From: Tatumella punctata
GTDB lineage: Bacteria > Pseudomonadota > Gammaproteobacteria > Enterobacterales > Enterobacteriaceae
NCBI RefSeq assembly: GCF_039523735.1
Contig: NZ_BAAAFW010000017.1
Coordinates: forward strand, 1 to 64,000
DNA: 64,000 bases
Direction of reading: 5' to 3'
Every line of letters starts with the position of its first letter. The stretch's first letter is position 1. The notes beneath the pieces are model-generated. The model searched no databases. It had not been told where the DNA came from and saw nothing but the letters and a program-made list of their open reading frames with translations. Of the stretch, positions 44,256 through 53,717 are shown one piece after another. The position numbers and the translations under genes were made by a program.

Positions 44256-44269
44256 ATAAAGACACTGCC

Positions 44270-46303
44270 TTATTTTGCAGGGGCTGGCTGCGTTGCTTCC
44301 AGCTGAGCAAGATCATTGGCTATATCAACCGCCTCATCCAGATACGGATCTGGCGCTTTATAGTCTTTAGGCAGCTGATCGAGGCTGGTTAAGGTCTTTT
44401 TACCTTCAGCCTGCAGGCGTGCATTAATTCTGTCCAGACGCAGGCTGTCATCCTGTTTATTTTCTTTCTCGCGCTCAGCGTAGTTCAGGGAAACGATATC
44501 AATTTTATCTTTCATCGCATCGAAACGTTTCATATCCTGAAGGATATACTGGAACTCACGATCTTTGGCGATTCTGGCGTCATGTTCAGCCAGTAATTTC
44601 GGCAGATACTCTTTGATATCCCCGGTTTTATGGTAAGACGCGGCCGGTATACTGTCCCATGGCAACGCATTATCTTCAAACTTCTCACCGGTTTTCACTG
44701 CTTCAACCCCGGTAGGCATCAGCAGATCAGGGGTTACCCCTTTCAGCTGAGTACTGCCGCCGTTTATGCGGTAGAATTTCTGAATAGTGTATTGCACCGA
44801 CCCCAGTGGCGGCCAGTCAGGACGCAGCATCTGGTCATAAATACGGTTCAGAGAACGGTATTGCTGAACCGTCCCTTTACCAAAGGTTGGTTCACCGACA
44901 ATTAATGCCCTGCCATAATCCTGCATCGCGGCCGCGAAAATTTCTGACGCCGAAGCACTAAAGCGATCCACCAATACCACCAGCGGACCTTTATAGTAAA
45001 CAATTCCGTCTGTATCACTGTCCTGACGAATTTTACCGGTATTATCGCGGACCTGCACCACCGGCCCGGAAGGAATAAATAGTCCGGAAAGAGACACAGC
45101 CTCAGTCAGAGCTCCGCCACCGTTGGTTCTCAAATCAATAACAATACTGTCAACATGCTGTTTTTCCAGCTTTTGTAGCTGTACTTTAACATCATCCGTC
45201 AGGCCGACATAGAAGCCGGGAATATCCAGCACACCGACTTTATGGGTGCCGACCTGATGTACCGACATCTGTACGGCACGATCTTCGAGGCGGATCTTTT
45301 CTCGCGTCAGAGTAATAATGCGTGTCTTACTGCCCTTACCGGCCGGCAGAATTTCCAGACGGACACGGCTGCCTTTCGGGCCTTTAATTTTTTCGACCAC
45401 ATCATCAAGACGCCAGCCGATAATGTCTTCAATCGGTTTACCTGGCTGCCCGACCCCGACAATTCTGTCACCGACTGACAGCAATTTACTGCGCGCCGCA
45501 GGGCCACCGGCAACCATAGAGTTAATCACTACATAGTCATCATCGGACTGTAACACCGCACCAATGCCTTCCAGAGACAGACTCATCTCCGTATTAAACT
45601 GCTCGGTATTACGTGGTGATAAATAGTTGGTATGCGGATCAATCTGATGTGCAAAGGCGTTCATCGCCAGCTGGAAAACATCTTCGCTATTGGTCTGCGC
45701 CAGACGCCGGATAGCGAAATTATAGCGTTTGGTCAGGATGTCCCTGATTTCTGCCTCGGTTTTTCCCGTCAGTTTCAGGTTCAGCTCATCAAATCTGACT
45801 TTAGCATCCCACAGTTTGTCCAGCTCCGCGGTTGATGTTGGCCAGGGAGCTTTACTGCGGTCAAGATTGATGGTTTCGTTTGTCGTGAAATCCATCGGGC
45901 GTTTCAGAACGTCCAGCGCATACTGATAGCGTTCAAAACGACGTTTCTGAGAGAGATTGAACAGGTCATAAAAAACATCCAGTTTACCGCTTTTCAGCTC
46001 ATCACCCACCGTTGCCGCCTGATCTGAATACTTCGCAATATCAGAGGCCAGCAATACATTATGGTTGTAATCGAGCATATTCAGATAACGGTCGAAGATT
46101 TTCTTCGAAAAATCACTGTTCAGATCAATCTGCCGGTAATGGGACTGAGTGAAGCGGGTGGTTACCCGTTCACTGACAGTGACCTGCTGCGGTTCTTCAT
46201 GCAGAACCGGAATTTGATCTTCGCGGGTAATAGTATCTGCCGCAAATGCCTGGCCTGCAAACAGCAGGCCGGCAATGATATTCAGCTTAAAAAAGGTGTT
46301 CAT
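44270..46303 (-). CDS. prc: Tail-specific (carboxy-terminal) protease Prc
   Basis: Prc is a periplasmic S41 serine protease that processes FtsI and degrades SsrA-tagged and murein-related proteins. The 677-residue product (E. coli 682) has a signal peptide ending at about residue 21 (GQAFA/AD). The PDZ domain (about 235-320) contains GIGAVLQSDDDYVVI. The catalytic serine is in VDRFSASASEIFAAA and the lysine in GEPTFGKGTVQQY. It lies 19 bases behind proQ, the usual proQ-prc operon. Confidence 0.96.
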   Translation of the reverse strand: MNTFFKLNIIAGLLFAGQAFAADTITREDQIPVLHEEPQQVTVSERVTTRFTQSHYRQIDLNSDFSKKIFDRYLNMLDYNHNVLLASDIAKYSDQAATVGDELKSGKLDVFYDLFNLSQKRRFERYQYALDVLKRPMDFTTNETINLDRSKAPWPTSTAELDKLWDAKVRFDELNLKLTGKTEAEIRDILTKRYNFAIRRLAQTNSEDVFQLAMNAFAHQIDPHTNYLSPRNTEQFNTEMSLSLEGIGAVLQSDDDYVVINSMVAGGPAARSKLLSVGDRIVGVGQPGKPIEDIIGWRLDDVVEKIKGPKGSRVRLEILPAGKGSKTRIITLTREKIRLEDRAVQMSVHQVGTHKVGVLDIPGFYVGLTDDVKVQLQKLEKQHVDSIVIDLRTNGGGALTEAVSLSGLFIPSGPVVQVRDNTGKIRQDSDTDGIVYYKGPLVVLVDRFSASASEIFAAAMQDYGRALIVGEPTFGKGTVQQYRSLNRIYDQMLRPDWPPLGSVQYTIQKFYRINGGSTQLKGVTPDLLMPTGVEAVKTGEKFEDNALPWDSIPAASYHKTGDIKEYLPKLLAEHDARIAKDREFQYILQDMKRFDAMKDKIDIVSLNYAEREKENKQDDSLRLDRINARLQAEGKKTLTSLDQLPKDYKAPDPYLDEAVDIANDLAQLEATQPAPAK

Positions 46304-46322
46304 GCCCTGGTCACTCTCCGTT

Positions 46323-47003
46323 TCAGAACTGCAAGTGTTCTGCGCGTACTATCATTGCCATGCCGGATGAAAGCTGAACCCGAACACCCTCTTTAGATAC
46401 TTCAAGCACCGTTGCATCCATTGCATTTTGTCCGGCTTTAACTTTAATCGCCTGACCTGTCTGCAATAAAGACGTATCTGTCACCGGCTGGCGAGGCGCA
46501 GAATCTGTCTGCGGGCTGCGCTTGCTGGCAGATTTGCTGGCATTGTTGCGAGGTTTACGCGGGGTATCGTCAGACGCGGGTTTACGCGGGGCAGCTTTAC
46601 GCGGTTTACGTTGTTCGGTCGCCTCTTCTCCGGCTTCCGCTTTACGCGCACGCTGCTGAGCACGGTGAGCCTGTACTCTGGCTTTCGCCTCTTCCAACTG
46701 CTTACGGGCATGTTCAACGTGCTGCTCATCCAGTACACCACACGCATTACCATCGAGGTCTACACGGGTTGCGCCGGCCTTAATGCCATGCAGGTAACGC
46801 CAGCTGGAGGTATACAAACGCAACGCTGAACGTAACCGGGTTTTACTGATATTTGAATCGCCAGGTACACGTTCAACGATATCCTGAAAAATACCAATTT
46901 TCAGGGGCTTTGCTTCACCTTCAGTGCAAAAACACTGAGGGAATTGCTCTGCCAGGAAGGCGATAACTTCTTTACTGCTATTCAACTTAGGTTGATTTTC
47001 CAT
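46323..47003 (-). CDS. proQ: RNA chaperone ProQ
   Basis: ProQ is a global FinO-domain RNA-binding protein that binds structured sRNAs and mRNA 3' ends. The product is 226 residues (E. coli 232). The FinO-like domain spans about 1-125 (VIAFLAEQFPQCF, LRSALRLYTSSWRYLHG). A Lys/Arg/Pro-rich linker at about 125-175, with repeats such as RKPRKAAPRKPA, is followed by a Tudor-like C-terminal domain. It is in operon with prc. ProQ substrates in E. coli include many 3' ends and some sRNAs. Confidence 0.95.
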   Translation of the reverse strand: MENQPKLNSSKEVIAFLAEQFPQCFCTEGEAKPLKIGIFQDIVERVPGDSNISKTRLRSALRLYTSSWRYLHGIKAGATRVDLDGNACGVLDEQHVEHARKQLEEAKARVQAHRAQQRARKAEAGEEATEQRKPRKAAPRKPASDDTPRKPRNNASKSASKRSPQTDSAPRQPVTDTSLLQTGQAIKVKAGQNAMDATVLEVSKEGVRVQLSSGMAMIVRAEHLQF

Positions 47004-47098
47004 GAAATTTCCTGATTACAACGGTTTTGCCGACCAAAGAAGGCATGAACAGGCGCCATTATAATGACAACGTTGCTAAATGCTATGCATCCTGTCAA

Positions 47099-47599
47099 TT
47101 AGCTGCCGTTATGTTGCAAAAATCTTTCAATTTTTGTCTCAGACAAGGCGGCAGACAGGGTTTCGGTCAAAATGCGCAAACCTTTTTCGTCTTCAGCATC
47201 AAAACGATCATAGGCGATACTGTCAATGTCCAGCACACCAATAACCTTTCCGTTAACAGCTACAGGTAATACGATTTCTGAATTACTGGCTGCATCACAG
47301 GCAATATGTCCGGCAAAGGCATGAACATCTGCAACCCGTTGCACGGTATTTTCTGCAACAGCTGTACCGCAAACACCACGACCAACAGGAATTCGCACAC
47401 AGGCTATTTTGCCCTGAAACGGCCCGAGGACCAGTGTATCCGGTTCGGTCAGTAAATAAAAACCGGCCCAGTTAACTTCAGATAACCGCTCAAATAATAA
47501 CGCACTGCAATTACCCATCACTGCCAGAAATGAGCTTTCAGCAGCAATTAATGCCGCGAAATCACGGTTAAGCTCATCATAAAATGCTTGTTTGCTCAT
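47099..47599 (-). CDS. msrC: Free methionine-(R)-sulfoxide reductase
   Basis: MsrC (YebR) is a GAF-domain enzyme that reduces free L-methionine-(R)-sulfoxide. The product is 166 residues, the usual length. The catalytic cysteines are in KIACVRIPVGRGVCGTAVAE and CDAASNSEIVLPV; the substrate-binding WAGFYLL motif is near residue 40. The C-terminus carries KVIGVLDIDS. Together with msrB at 7.5 kb this gives two R-specific reductases in the window. Divergent from letA. Confidence 0.94.
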   Translation of the reverse strand: MSKQAFYDELNRDFAALIAAESSFLAVMGNCSALLFERLSEVNWAGFYLLTEPDTLVLGPFQGKIACVRIPVGRGVCGTAVAENTVQRVADVHAFAGHIACDAASNSEIVLPVAVNGKVIGVLDIDSIAYDRFDAEDEKGLRILTETLSAALSETKIERFLQHNGS

Positions 47600-47819
47600 A
47601 CACCAACCATATACATTAACAAAATATTATCGTCTTCCATGCAGTCTGCATAGCACGAAAACATACACAGACATAATGAATCAACCGCAGAGTTACTATA
47701 CTCTTAGTGACTCGTTGTCCGGGACATCTCTTCATTATCGTCAGCAGAAATATAGCAGACATGCGCTGAGAACATTCAGGATTTTATGCTGCCAGACCGA
47801 CTAACCATTAATTTCTTTT

Positions 47820-49064
47820 ATGATAATTAACAAAATTCACCCGCTATTATTACATAAGGGCACCCACAGATGCCCGCAGTGTGATGCGGTTTTTTCTCTG
47901 CCGCCACTCAAATCGCACGAAACAGCGTATTGTCCGCGCTGCATGGCAAAGATAGAAAGTGGCAGGGAATGGTCATTACTGCAGCTGGCAGTGATTGCAC
48001 TGCTGATGCTTATCCTGATGCCATTAGCCTTCGGTCTGCCATTAATCCGTATTCACTTATTAGGGATGGAGATTAACGCCAGCCTGTTCGAAGGTATCTT
48101 TCAGATAGTTGCTCAGGGTGATGTACTGACCGCCGCGATGGTGACCTTCGGCGCGGCAGGTGCGCCTCTGACACTGGTTCTGGCGATACTTTATCTGGTT
48201 ATCGGCCACTGGCTGGGAATGAACCTGCGGCCGGTACTGCTGATGCTGGATAAGCTAAAAGAATGGGTAATGCTGGATATCTACCTGGTCGGCATTGCGG
48301 TCGCGGCAATCAAAGTACAGGATTACGCGTCACTGGATGCCGGAAATGGTCTGCTGGCATTTATTACCCTGACAGTGCTCAGCCTGCTGGTACTGATTAA
48401 CCTGAATGTCGGCAAATTATGGCAGGCCTTTTATCCGCAGCCCGTCACCGGGATCGCCGCAGATAAGATAATGATCTGTCTGCACTGTCACTTCAGCGGT
48501 CTGCCTGACAGCAGGGGCCGCTGCCGGCGTTGTCATGTGCCCTTGTCCCGGCGGATACCCGCCAGCCTGCAAAAAACATGGGCCGCACTGATAGCATCAG
48601 TGATGTTACTTATCCCGGCCAACCTATTACCGATATCCGTTATTTACCTGAACGGTGCCCGCCAGCAGGACACTATTTTCTCCGGTATTCTGTCCCTTGG
48701 TTCAGGCAACATTCCGGTGGCGATAGTGGTATTTATTGCCAGTATTCTGGTACCGTTCAGCAAAGTACTGATTATGCTGTCCCTGCTGCTAAGTATTCAT
48801 TTCCGCTGTGTTCAGGGGCTGAAGACCAGAATCCGCTTGCTGCGTGCAATAAAGTGGATCGGCCGCTGGTCGATGCTGGATTTATTTGTTATTTCGCTGA
48901 CGATGTCACTGGTTAACCGTGACCAGTTATTAGCTTTCACCATGGGACCGGCTGCATTCTATTTCGGTTCCGCCGTAATCCTGACGATACTCGCTGCCGA
49001 ATGGCTGGACAGTCGTTTACTCTGGGATGCATATGCAACAGGAAACACCGAATATGCCGATTAG
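47820..49064 (+). CDS. letA: Lipid transport inner-membrane protein LetA (YebS)
   Basis: LetA is the PqiA-family inner-membrane partner of the LetB tunnel. The product is 414 residues (E. coli 427, which has a longer N-terminus). Two zinc-ribbon pairs are visible: Cys18-x-x-Cys21 with CPRC, and CLHC with CRRC near residue 222. Each ribbon precedes a block of about four membrane helices, with the conserved KEWVMLDIYLVG and RWSMLDLFVI segments. The end overlaps letB by 32 bases. The ATG has only a weak ribosome site. Confidence 0.93.
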   Translation: MIINKIHPLLLHKGTHRCPQCDAVFSLPPLKSHETAYCPRCMAKIESGREWSLLQLAVIALLMLILMPLAFGLPLIRIHLLGMEINASLFEGIFQIVAQGDVLTAAMVTFGAAGAPLTLVLAILYLVIGHWLGMNLRPVLLMLDKLKEWVMLDIYLVGIAVAAIKVQDYASLDAGNGLLAFITLTVLSLLVLINLNVGKLWQAFYPQPVTGIAADKIMICLHCHFSGLPDSRGRCRRCHVPLSRRIPASLQKTWAALIASVMLLIPANLLPISVIYLNGARQQDTIFSGILSLGSGNIPVAIVVFIASILVPFSKVLIMLSLLLSIHFRCVQGLKTRIRLLRAIKWIGRWSMLDLFVISLTMSLVNRDQLLAFTMGPAAFYFGSAVILTILAAEWLDSRLLWDAYATGNTEYAD

Positions 49065-51660
49065 ACCGGCGCTGACAAAAAAGCGCAAGATTTCCCCTTT
49101 CTGGCTGCTGCCACTGGTCGCGTTACTGATCACCGGCGGGTTACTGTGGCAAAATTACCAGCAACGGGGAACCACCATTACCATTAACTTTCAGACCGCC
49201 GACGGCATCGTCCCCGGGCGGACCCCTATCCGTTATCAGGGGGTACAAATCGGTACTGTTGAAGGCATTGTGTTGAGTGATGATTACCGGACCATCCGTA
49301 TTAAAGCCAGTATCAAAAATGAGATGAAGCCGGCACTGCGTGAAAACACCCAGTTCTGGCTGGTGACACCTCAGGCCTCTCTGGCCGGTGTTTCAGGTCT
49401 TGATGCCCTGGTCGGCGGTAACTATATCTCCATGATGCCGGGCAACGGCAACCCGCAGGACAGCTTCACAGCTCTGGACTCTCAGCCAAAATATAACACC
49501 AACACGTCCGGGTTAATGTTGCACCTGAATGCACCGGATCTCGGCTCGCTTTCGACGGGCTCTCTGGTCTATTACCGCAAGGTTCCGGTCGGTAAAGTGT
49601 ATAACTACAGTGTGAATAGTGATAACCGTGGTGTGGTTATCGATGTTTTAATCGAGCGCCGCTACAGTTATCTGGTCAAAAAAGACAGTCGTTTCTGGAA
49701 TGTGTCTGGAATTGATGCCCGTTTCGGCGCCGGCGGGGTGAATATCCGGATGGACAGCCTGCCTGCAATCATTAACGGTGCTATTGCCTTTGATTCTCCG
49801 TCAGCCAGTCAGGCGGCGGTGTCTGATGAAAATTATACCCTGTACCCGACTCTGGCAGAAAGTCACCGCGGGGTAAGTATTGCCCTTGACCTGCCTGACG
49901 GTAATAACCTGAGCGCCGGATCCACTCCACTGCTGTATCAGGGACTACAGGTCGGTACCCTGACCCGGTTAAACCTGACTGACCCGCAACATGTCAGCGG
50001 TGAATTAACCATTGACCCTTCAGTAACCGAACTGATGCGCACGCAGACACGTATCGAATTACACCGTCCGAAAATCACTTCCGCTGACGCGTCTCTGAGC
50101 AGCCTGTTAACCGGAAATACGCTGCAACTGATCCCCGGCGCAGGTGAACCCCGCAACCGCTTCACGGTTTATCCGGCGACCCGAACACTGATGTATACCC
50201 CGGGCAGCCTGAATCTGCAGTTAACTGCCGATGACAGTTACGGTATTGCTGCGGGCCAGCCGGTGATCCTGAATGGTGTTACCATCGGTACCGTCTCTGA
50301 ACGGGAGCTGACCACTAATGGCGTGCGCTTTGTTATTTCGATTGCCGCGAATTATCGTCAGTTCGTCCATGCCAACAGTAAGTTTGTGGCAGACAGTCAG
50401 ATTCGGGTCAATGTCAGCCCGGACGGTGTGCAGATGGTCGGAGCCAGCCCCGGAGAGTGGTTACAGGGCGGGATCCGCTTAATTGCGGGAGATAAAGGTG
50501 ATCCTGCGCCCCGTTATCCGTTATACGCCGATGCAGAAAAAGCAGCACAAGGCATTACCGGGGATACCCCTGTTGCGACCCTGAACCTGACTGCACAAAC
50601 CCTGCCGGATATTCAGACCGGATCGGTTGTACTGTACCGCCGTTTTCAGGTCGGGGAAATTGTCGCTGTCACTCCTCATGCAAACAATTTCACGGTAGCG
50701 GTCCATATCAACCCTGCTTACCGTCAGCTGGTCACCAAAGATAGCGTGTTCTGGGCAGAAGGCGGGGCTAAAGTACAGCTTAATGCCAGTGGTATCACGG
50801 TGCAGGCAACCCCGCTTAACCGCGCACTGAAAGGTGCGATAAGTTTCGATAATGTACAGGGAGTTGAACACTCGCCGGGTCAGAACCGGGTTCTCTATCC
50901 GACCGAGACCGCAGCCAAAGCTATCGGTAGCCAGATCACCCTGCAGACCTATGATGCCAGTAAACTGTCTGCCGGTATGCCTATCCGCTATCTCGGGATT
51001 ACTGTGGGGCAGATAGAGTCCCTGTCACTCAATGCCGCTAATAATCAGGTCCTTGCCAAAGCGGTGCTCTACCCGGAATACGTCAACGATTTTGCCCGTA
51101 CCGGCAGCCGTTTTTCCATTATTTCACCGGAGATTTCACCTGCCGGGGTGAATCACCTTGAGTCTATCTTACAGCCATACGTTAACGTTGATCCGGGGAA
51201 AGGCACCGCCAGCCGCAGTTTTGAACTTCAGCAGGCAACAATCACCGATTCGCGTTATCTGAATGGCAGGACCCTGTATGTCGATGCTCCGGAAGCCGGT
51301 TCACTGACCATAGGTACTCCGGTTCTGTTCCGTGGTGTTGAAGTCGGTACCGTCACCGGAACTTCTCTGGGGGCTCTGGCTGACCGGGTACAAATCGCCC
51401 TGCGCATCAGTCAGCGTTACCAGTATCTGGTCAGGAACAACTCGGTATTCTGGCTGGCTTCAGGGTATTCACTGAACTTTGGCTTGATCGGCGGTGTAGT
51501 CAAAACCGGTACCTTCCAGCAATTTATCCGTGGCGGAATACAGTTTGCCACACCGCCGACAGTGCCTCTGGCTCCTGAAGCGGGTGCCGGTAAGCATTTC
51601 CTGTTACTTAATGAAGCGCCAAAAGACTGGCAGTCATGGGGCACCGCGATCTCCCGCTAA
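49033..51660 (+). CDS. letB: MCE-family lipid transport tunnel protein LetB (YebT)
   Basis: LetB forms a hexameric tunnel across the periplasm that moves phospholipids between the two membranes. The product is 875 residues from the ATG at 49033 (a second ATG is at 49027; E. coli 877). One N-terminal membrane helix (about 22-40) is followed by seven MCE domains, each beginning with a pattern like SAGSTPLLYQGLQVG. Seven such starts are visible, near residues 60, 175, 295, 410, 525, 645 and 765, matching the seven stacked rings known for LetB. It overlaps letA by 32 bases, implying translational coupling. Confidence 0.95.
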   Translation: MQQETPNMPIRPALTKKRKISPFWLLPLVALLITGGLLWQNYQQRGTTITINFQTADGIVPGRTPIRYQGVQIGTVEGIVLSDDYRTIRIKASIKNEMKPALRENTQFWLVTPQASLAGVSGLDALVGGNYISMMPGNGNPQDSFTALDSQPKYNTNTSGLMLHLNAPDLGSLSTGSLVYYRKVPVGKVYNYSVNSDNRGVVIDVLIERRYSYLVKKDSRFWNVSGIDARFGAGGVNIRMDSLPAIINGAIAFDSPSASQAAVSDENYTLYPTLAESHRGVSIALDLPDGNNLSAGSTPLLYQGLQVGTLTRLNLTDPQHVSGELTIDPSVTELMRTQTRIELHRPKITSADASLSSLLTGNTLQLIPGAGEPRNRFTVYPATRTLMYTPGSLNLQLTADDSYGIAAGQPVILNGVTIGTVSERELTTNGVRFVISIAANYRQFVHANSKFVADSQIRVNVSPDGVQMVGASPGEWLQGGIRLIAGDKGDPAPRYPLYADAEKAAQGITGDTPVATLNLTAQTLPDIQTGSVVLYRRFQVGEIVAVTPHANNFTVAVHINPAYRQLVTKDSVFWAEGGAKVQLNASGITVQATPLNRALKGAISFDNVQGVEHSPGQNRVLYPTETAAKAIGSQITLQTYDASKLSAGMPIRYLGITVGQIESLSLNAANNQVLAKAVLYPEYVNDFARTGSRFSIISPEISPAGVNHLESILQPYVNVDPGKGTASRSFELQQATITDSRYLNGRTLYVDAPEAGSLTIGTPVLFRGVEVGTVTGTSLGALADRVQIALRISQRYQYLVRNNSVFWLASGYSLNFGLIGGVVKTGTFQQFIRGGIQFATPPTVPLAPEAGAGKHFLLLNEAPKDWQSWGTAISR

Positions 51661-51672
51661 ACCCGCACCACA

Positions 51673-51701
51673 GATAACGGGCAGCATCGCTGCCCGTTAT
51701 C
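51673..51701 (+). terminator. Hairpin after letB
   Basis: A perfect 13-bp stem GATAACGGGCAGC/GCTGCCCGTTATC with an ATC loop lies twelve bases behind the letB stop codon. Confidence 0.8.
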
Positions 51702-51740
51702 ATGTTACAATAACTGACTATTTTCTAACGGTACCCCCCT

Positions 51741-53168
51741 GTGTCCGATTCATCTCTGTTTTTCCCTGAAGACTTTCTGTCACAAATGCAACAATTACTC
51801 CCTGACGGGCAGCAGTTTTCCGCGTTTAAAGCACTGTGCCACCAGCCACTGCGCCGGAGTATCCGGGTTAATACTCTTAAAATTTCGGTGGCGGACTTTC
51901 TGGCGCTGGTTGCTGACTATGACTGGCAACTGAGCCCGGTGCCCTGGTGTGAAGAAGGTTTCTGGATAAGCCGTACCGATGAATCACTGCCTCTCGGCAG
52001 CGTTGCAGAGCATTTGAACGGACTGTTTTATATTCAGGAAGCCAGCTCAATGCTGCCGGTGTCAGCACTTTTTGCCCACAGCATTGATCCCCGCTATGTA
52101 ATGGATATGGCTGCTGCTCCCGGCTCTAAAACAACCCAGATTGCTGCCAGAATGCAGGACCAGGGCATGATACTGGCAAACGAATACTCAGCCAGCAGGG
52201 TAAAAGTACTGCATGCCAATATCAGTCGTTGCGGCGTCAGCCGTGCAGCCATTACCCATTTTGACGCTGCTGTATTTGGCCCGGCATTACCGGAGCAATT
52301 TGATGCAATCCTGCTGGATGCCCCCTGCTCCGGCGAAGGCGTTATCCGCAAAGATCCCCGGGCACTGAAAAACTGGAGCCTGTCGAGTTGCCGGCAGATT
52401 GCCGCTACTCAGCAGCAATTGCTGGAAAGTGCTTTCCATGCGCTGAAACCCGGCGGCACACTGGTATATTCGACCTGTACCCTTAACCGGCTGGAAAACC
52501 AGCAGGTGGTTAATCAGTTGCTGGCCAGCTACCCGCAGGCAGTGGAAGTGATTGCTCTGAATACGCTGTTTGAGGGCGCGTCACAGGCGGCAACCCGCGA
52601 AGGTTACCTGCATGTTTTTCCGCAATATTTCGATAGTGAAGGATTTTTTGTCGCCTGTTTACGTAAAACAGACAGTATTCCCCCGCTTCCGGCCCCGACC
52701 TATAAAGTCGGCAAATTCCCTTTCAGTCCGTTACCCCGGAAACAGGTTCAGGAAGTACGCCAGCGGGCAAACGACGCCGGTCTGGACTGGCCGGAAAATT
52801 TGAAACTCTGGCAGCGGGATAAAGAAATCTGGTTATTCCCTGAAGAAGCTGAGTCATTATTTGGCCGGGTACGCTTTTCACGCATCGGCCTGAAGCTGGC
52901 TGAAACCTTTGCCAGGGGTTATCGCTGGCAGCATGAGGCCGTTATTGCACTGGCAGATCCCGGGCACGACACGGTTGTTCACCTGAGTGATGCGCAGGCA
53001 GAAGAGTGGTACCGTGGCCGTGATATCTACCCTTGTCAGCCGTTACCTGCCAGTGACATGCTGGTATTCCATCGTGGTCAGCCACTGGGACTGGCGAAAA
53101 AGGTCAGTAACCGGATAAAAAACAGCTACCCCCGTGAACTGGTAAAAGAAGGCCGTTTGTTCCGCTGA
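51741..53168 (+). CDS. rsmF: 16S rRNA (cytosine1407-C5)-methyltransferase RsmF
   Basis: RsmF (YebU) makes m5C1407 in the 16S decoding site. The product is 475 residues (E. coli 479). A GTG start is used at 51741 and no clear Shine-Dalgarno sequence precedes it. The SAM motif is DMAAAPGSKTTQIAARM near residue 120. The catalytic cysteines are in LLDAPCSGEGVIRKDP (motif IV) and VYSTCTLNRLENQ (motif VI). A C-terminal PUA-like domain follows (about 385-475). The plus strand downstream lies antisense to the sdsR RNA. Confidence 0.94.
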   Translation: MSDSSLFFPEDFLSQMQQLLPDGQQFSAFKALCHQPLRRSIRVNTLKISVADFLALVADYDWQLSPVPWCEEGFWISRTDESLPLGSVAEHLNGLFYIQEASSMLPVSALFAHSIDPRYVMDMAAAPGSKTTQIAARMQDQGMILANEYSASRVKVLHANISRCGVSRAAITHFDAAVFGPALPEQFDAILLDAPCSGEGVIRKDPRALKNWSLSSCRQIAATQQQLLESAFHALKPGGTLVYSTCTLNRLENQQVVNQLLASYPQAVEVIALNTLFEGASQAATREGYLHVFPQYFDSEGFFVACLRKTDSIPPLPAPTYKVGKFPFSPLPRKQVQEVRQRANDAGLDWPENLKLWQRDKEIWLFPEEAESLFGRVRFSRIGLKLAETFARGYRWQHEAVIALADPGHDTVVHLSDAQAEEWYRGRDIYPCQPLPASDMLVFHRGQPLGLAKKVSNRIKNSYPRELVKEGRLFR

Positions 53169-53175
53169 CACGACT

Positions 53176-53270
53176 AAAAAAAAGACCGGACACAACTCCT
53201 GTGGCCGGTCGGGGGAAATGGCTCAGAGAGCCGTGCGCTAAAAACTGTGGTTATGCAATAACGTTGCTCT
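53176..53270 (-). ncRNA. sdsR: Small RNA SdsR (RyeB)
   Basis: The minus-strand sequence contains TTTTAGCGCACGGCTCTCT, then GAGCCATTTCCCC and a terminator GACCGG...CCGGTC followed by nine T. This is the conserved core of enterobacterial SdsR, and the position next to yebY is as in E. coli. SdsR is a sigma-S-dependent Hfq-binding RNA that represses mRNAs such as those of tolC, mutS and ompD. A sigma-S-like -10 element CTATGCTTA lies at 53276-53284, so the start is probably near 53270; the total is about 95 bases. The internal stem is GGCTC-TCT-GAGCC, with a shorter loop than in E. coli. The antisense RNA RyeA/SraC would run on the plus strand. Confidence 0.88.
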
Positions 53271-53330
53271 GTTAATAAGCATAGTCTGCTTTCCCCCGGT
53301 TTCCAGTGCCATTGGCTGATGCTGTCACCG

Positions 53331-53672
53331 CTATTTTCCGCACAAAGACTGCGCTTTGCTGATCAATGGTTGCAGGCTCATTTTCTGACCGGGATGATTT
53401 TTATCATCCGCCACCAGCGGAGCAATTGAGCTGCCCTGAGCCAGCCCGGCATTCACTTTTTGCTGTGCTGTTTTATTCAACGGGTAATTCATTAAGGTCG
53501 ACGGATTAATGGCAAATAATGCGCCGTCCTTTTCACAGGTCAGCATAATTTCTTCACGGTTCAGGGGCCAGTGATCTTTGCCGGTTTCGAAACGACTGAC
53601 GGTGATCACCTGTGTTGCCATAGCCTGACCACTGAGCAACAGCAGTAACAGGGAAGGAAATATTTTTTTCAT
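53331..53672 (-). CDS. yebY: Exported protein YebY (DUF2511)
   Basis: This is a 113-residue protein, the same length as E. coli YebY, with a signal peptide (MKKIFPSLLLLLLSGQAMA). The two cysteines, EIMLTCEKDG and QSLCGK at the C-terminus, could form a disulfide in the periplasm. The start at 53672 is chosen from homology, with an in-frame ATG eight codons upstream. It follows yebZ by 45 bases on the same strand. In E. coli the yobA-yebZ-yebY set is proposed to handle copper; the molecular role is unknown. Confidence 0.82.
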   Translation of the reverse strand: MKKIFPSLLLLLLSGQAMATQVITVSRFETGKDHWPLNREEIMLTCEKDGALFAINPSTLMNYPLNKTAQQKVNAGLAQGSSIAPLVADDKNHPGQKMSLQPLISKAQSLCGK

Positions 53673-53717
53673 GCAATATAAACCTTGTTTACACAATCAT
53701 TGAATAACGGGAAAAAT

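Noticed and set aside
47676..47804. A 42-codon plus-strand frame between msrC and letA
   Set aside because: No ribosome site, no recognisable similarity, and it lies in the expected divergent promoter region.
53238..53312. A 14- or 24-residue minus-strand reading frame (ending LLHNHSF) with GGGGGAAA upstream
   Set aside because: The segment is the sdsR promoter and RNA; the G-rich stretch and the ATG are part of the promoter and -10 region, so a peptide gene is unlikely.
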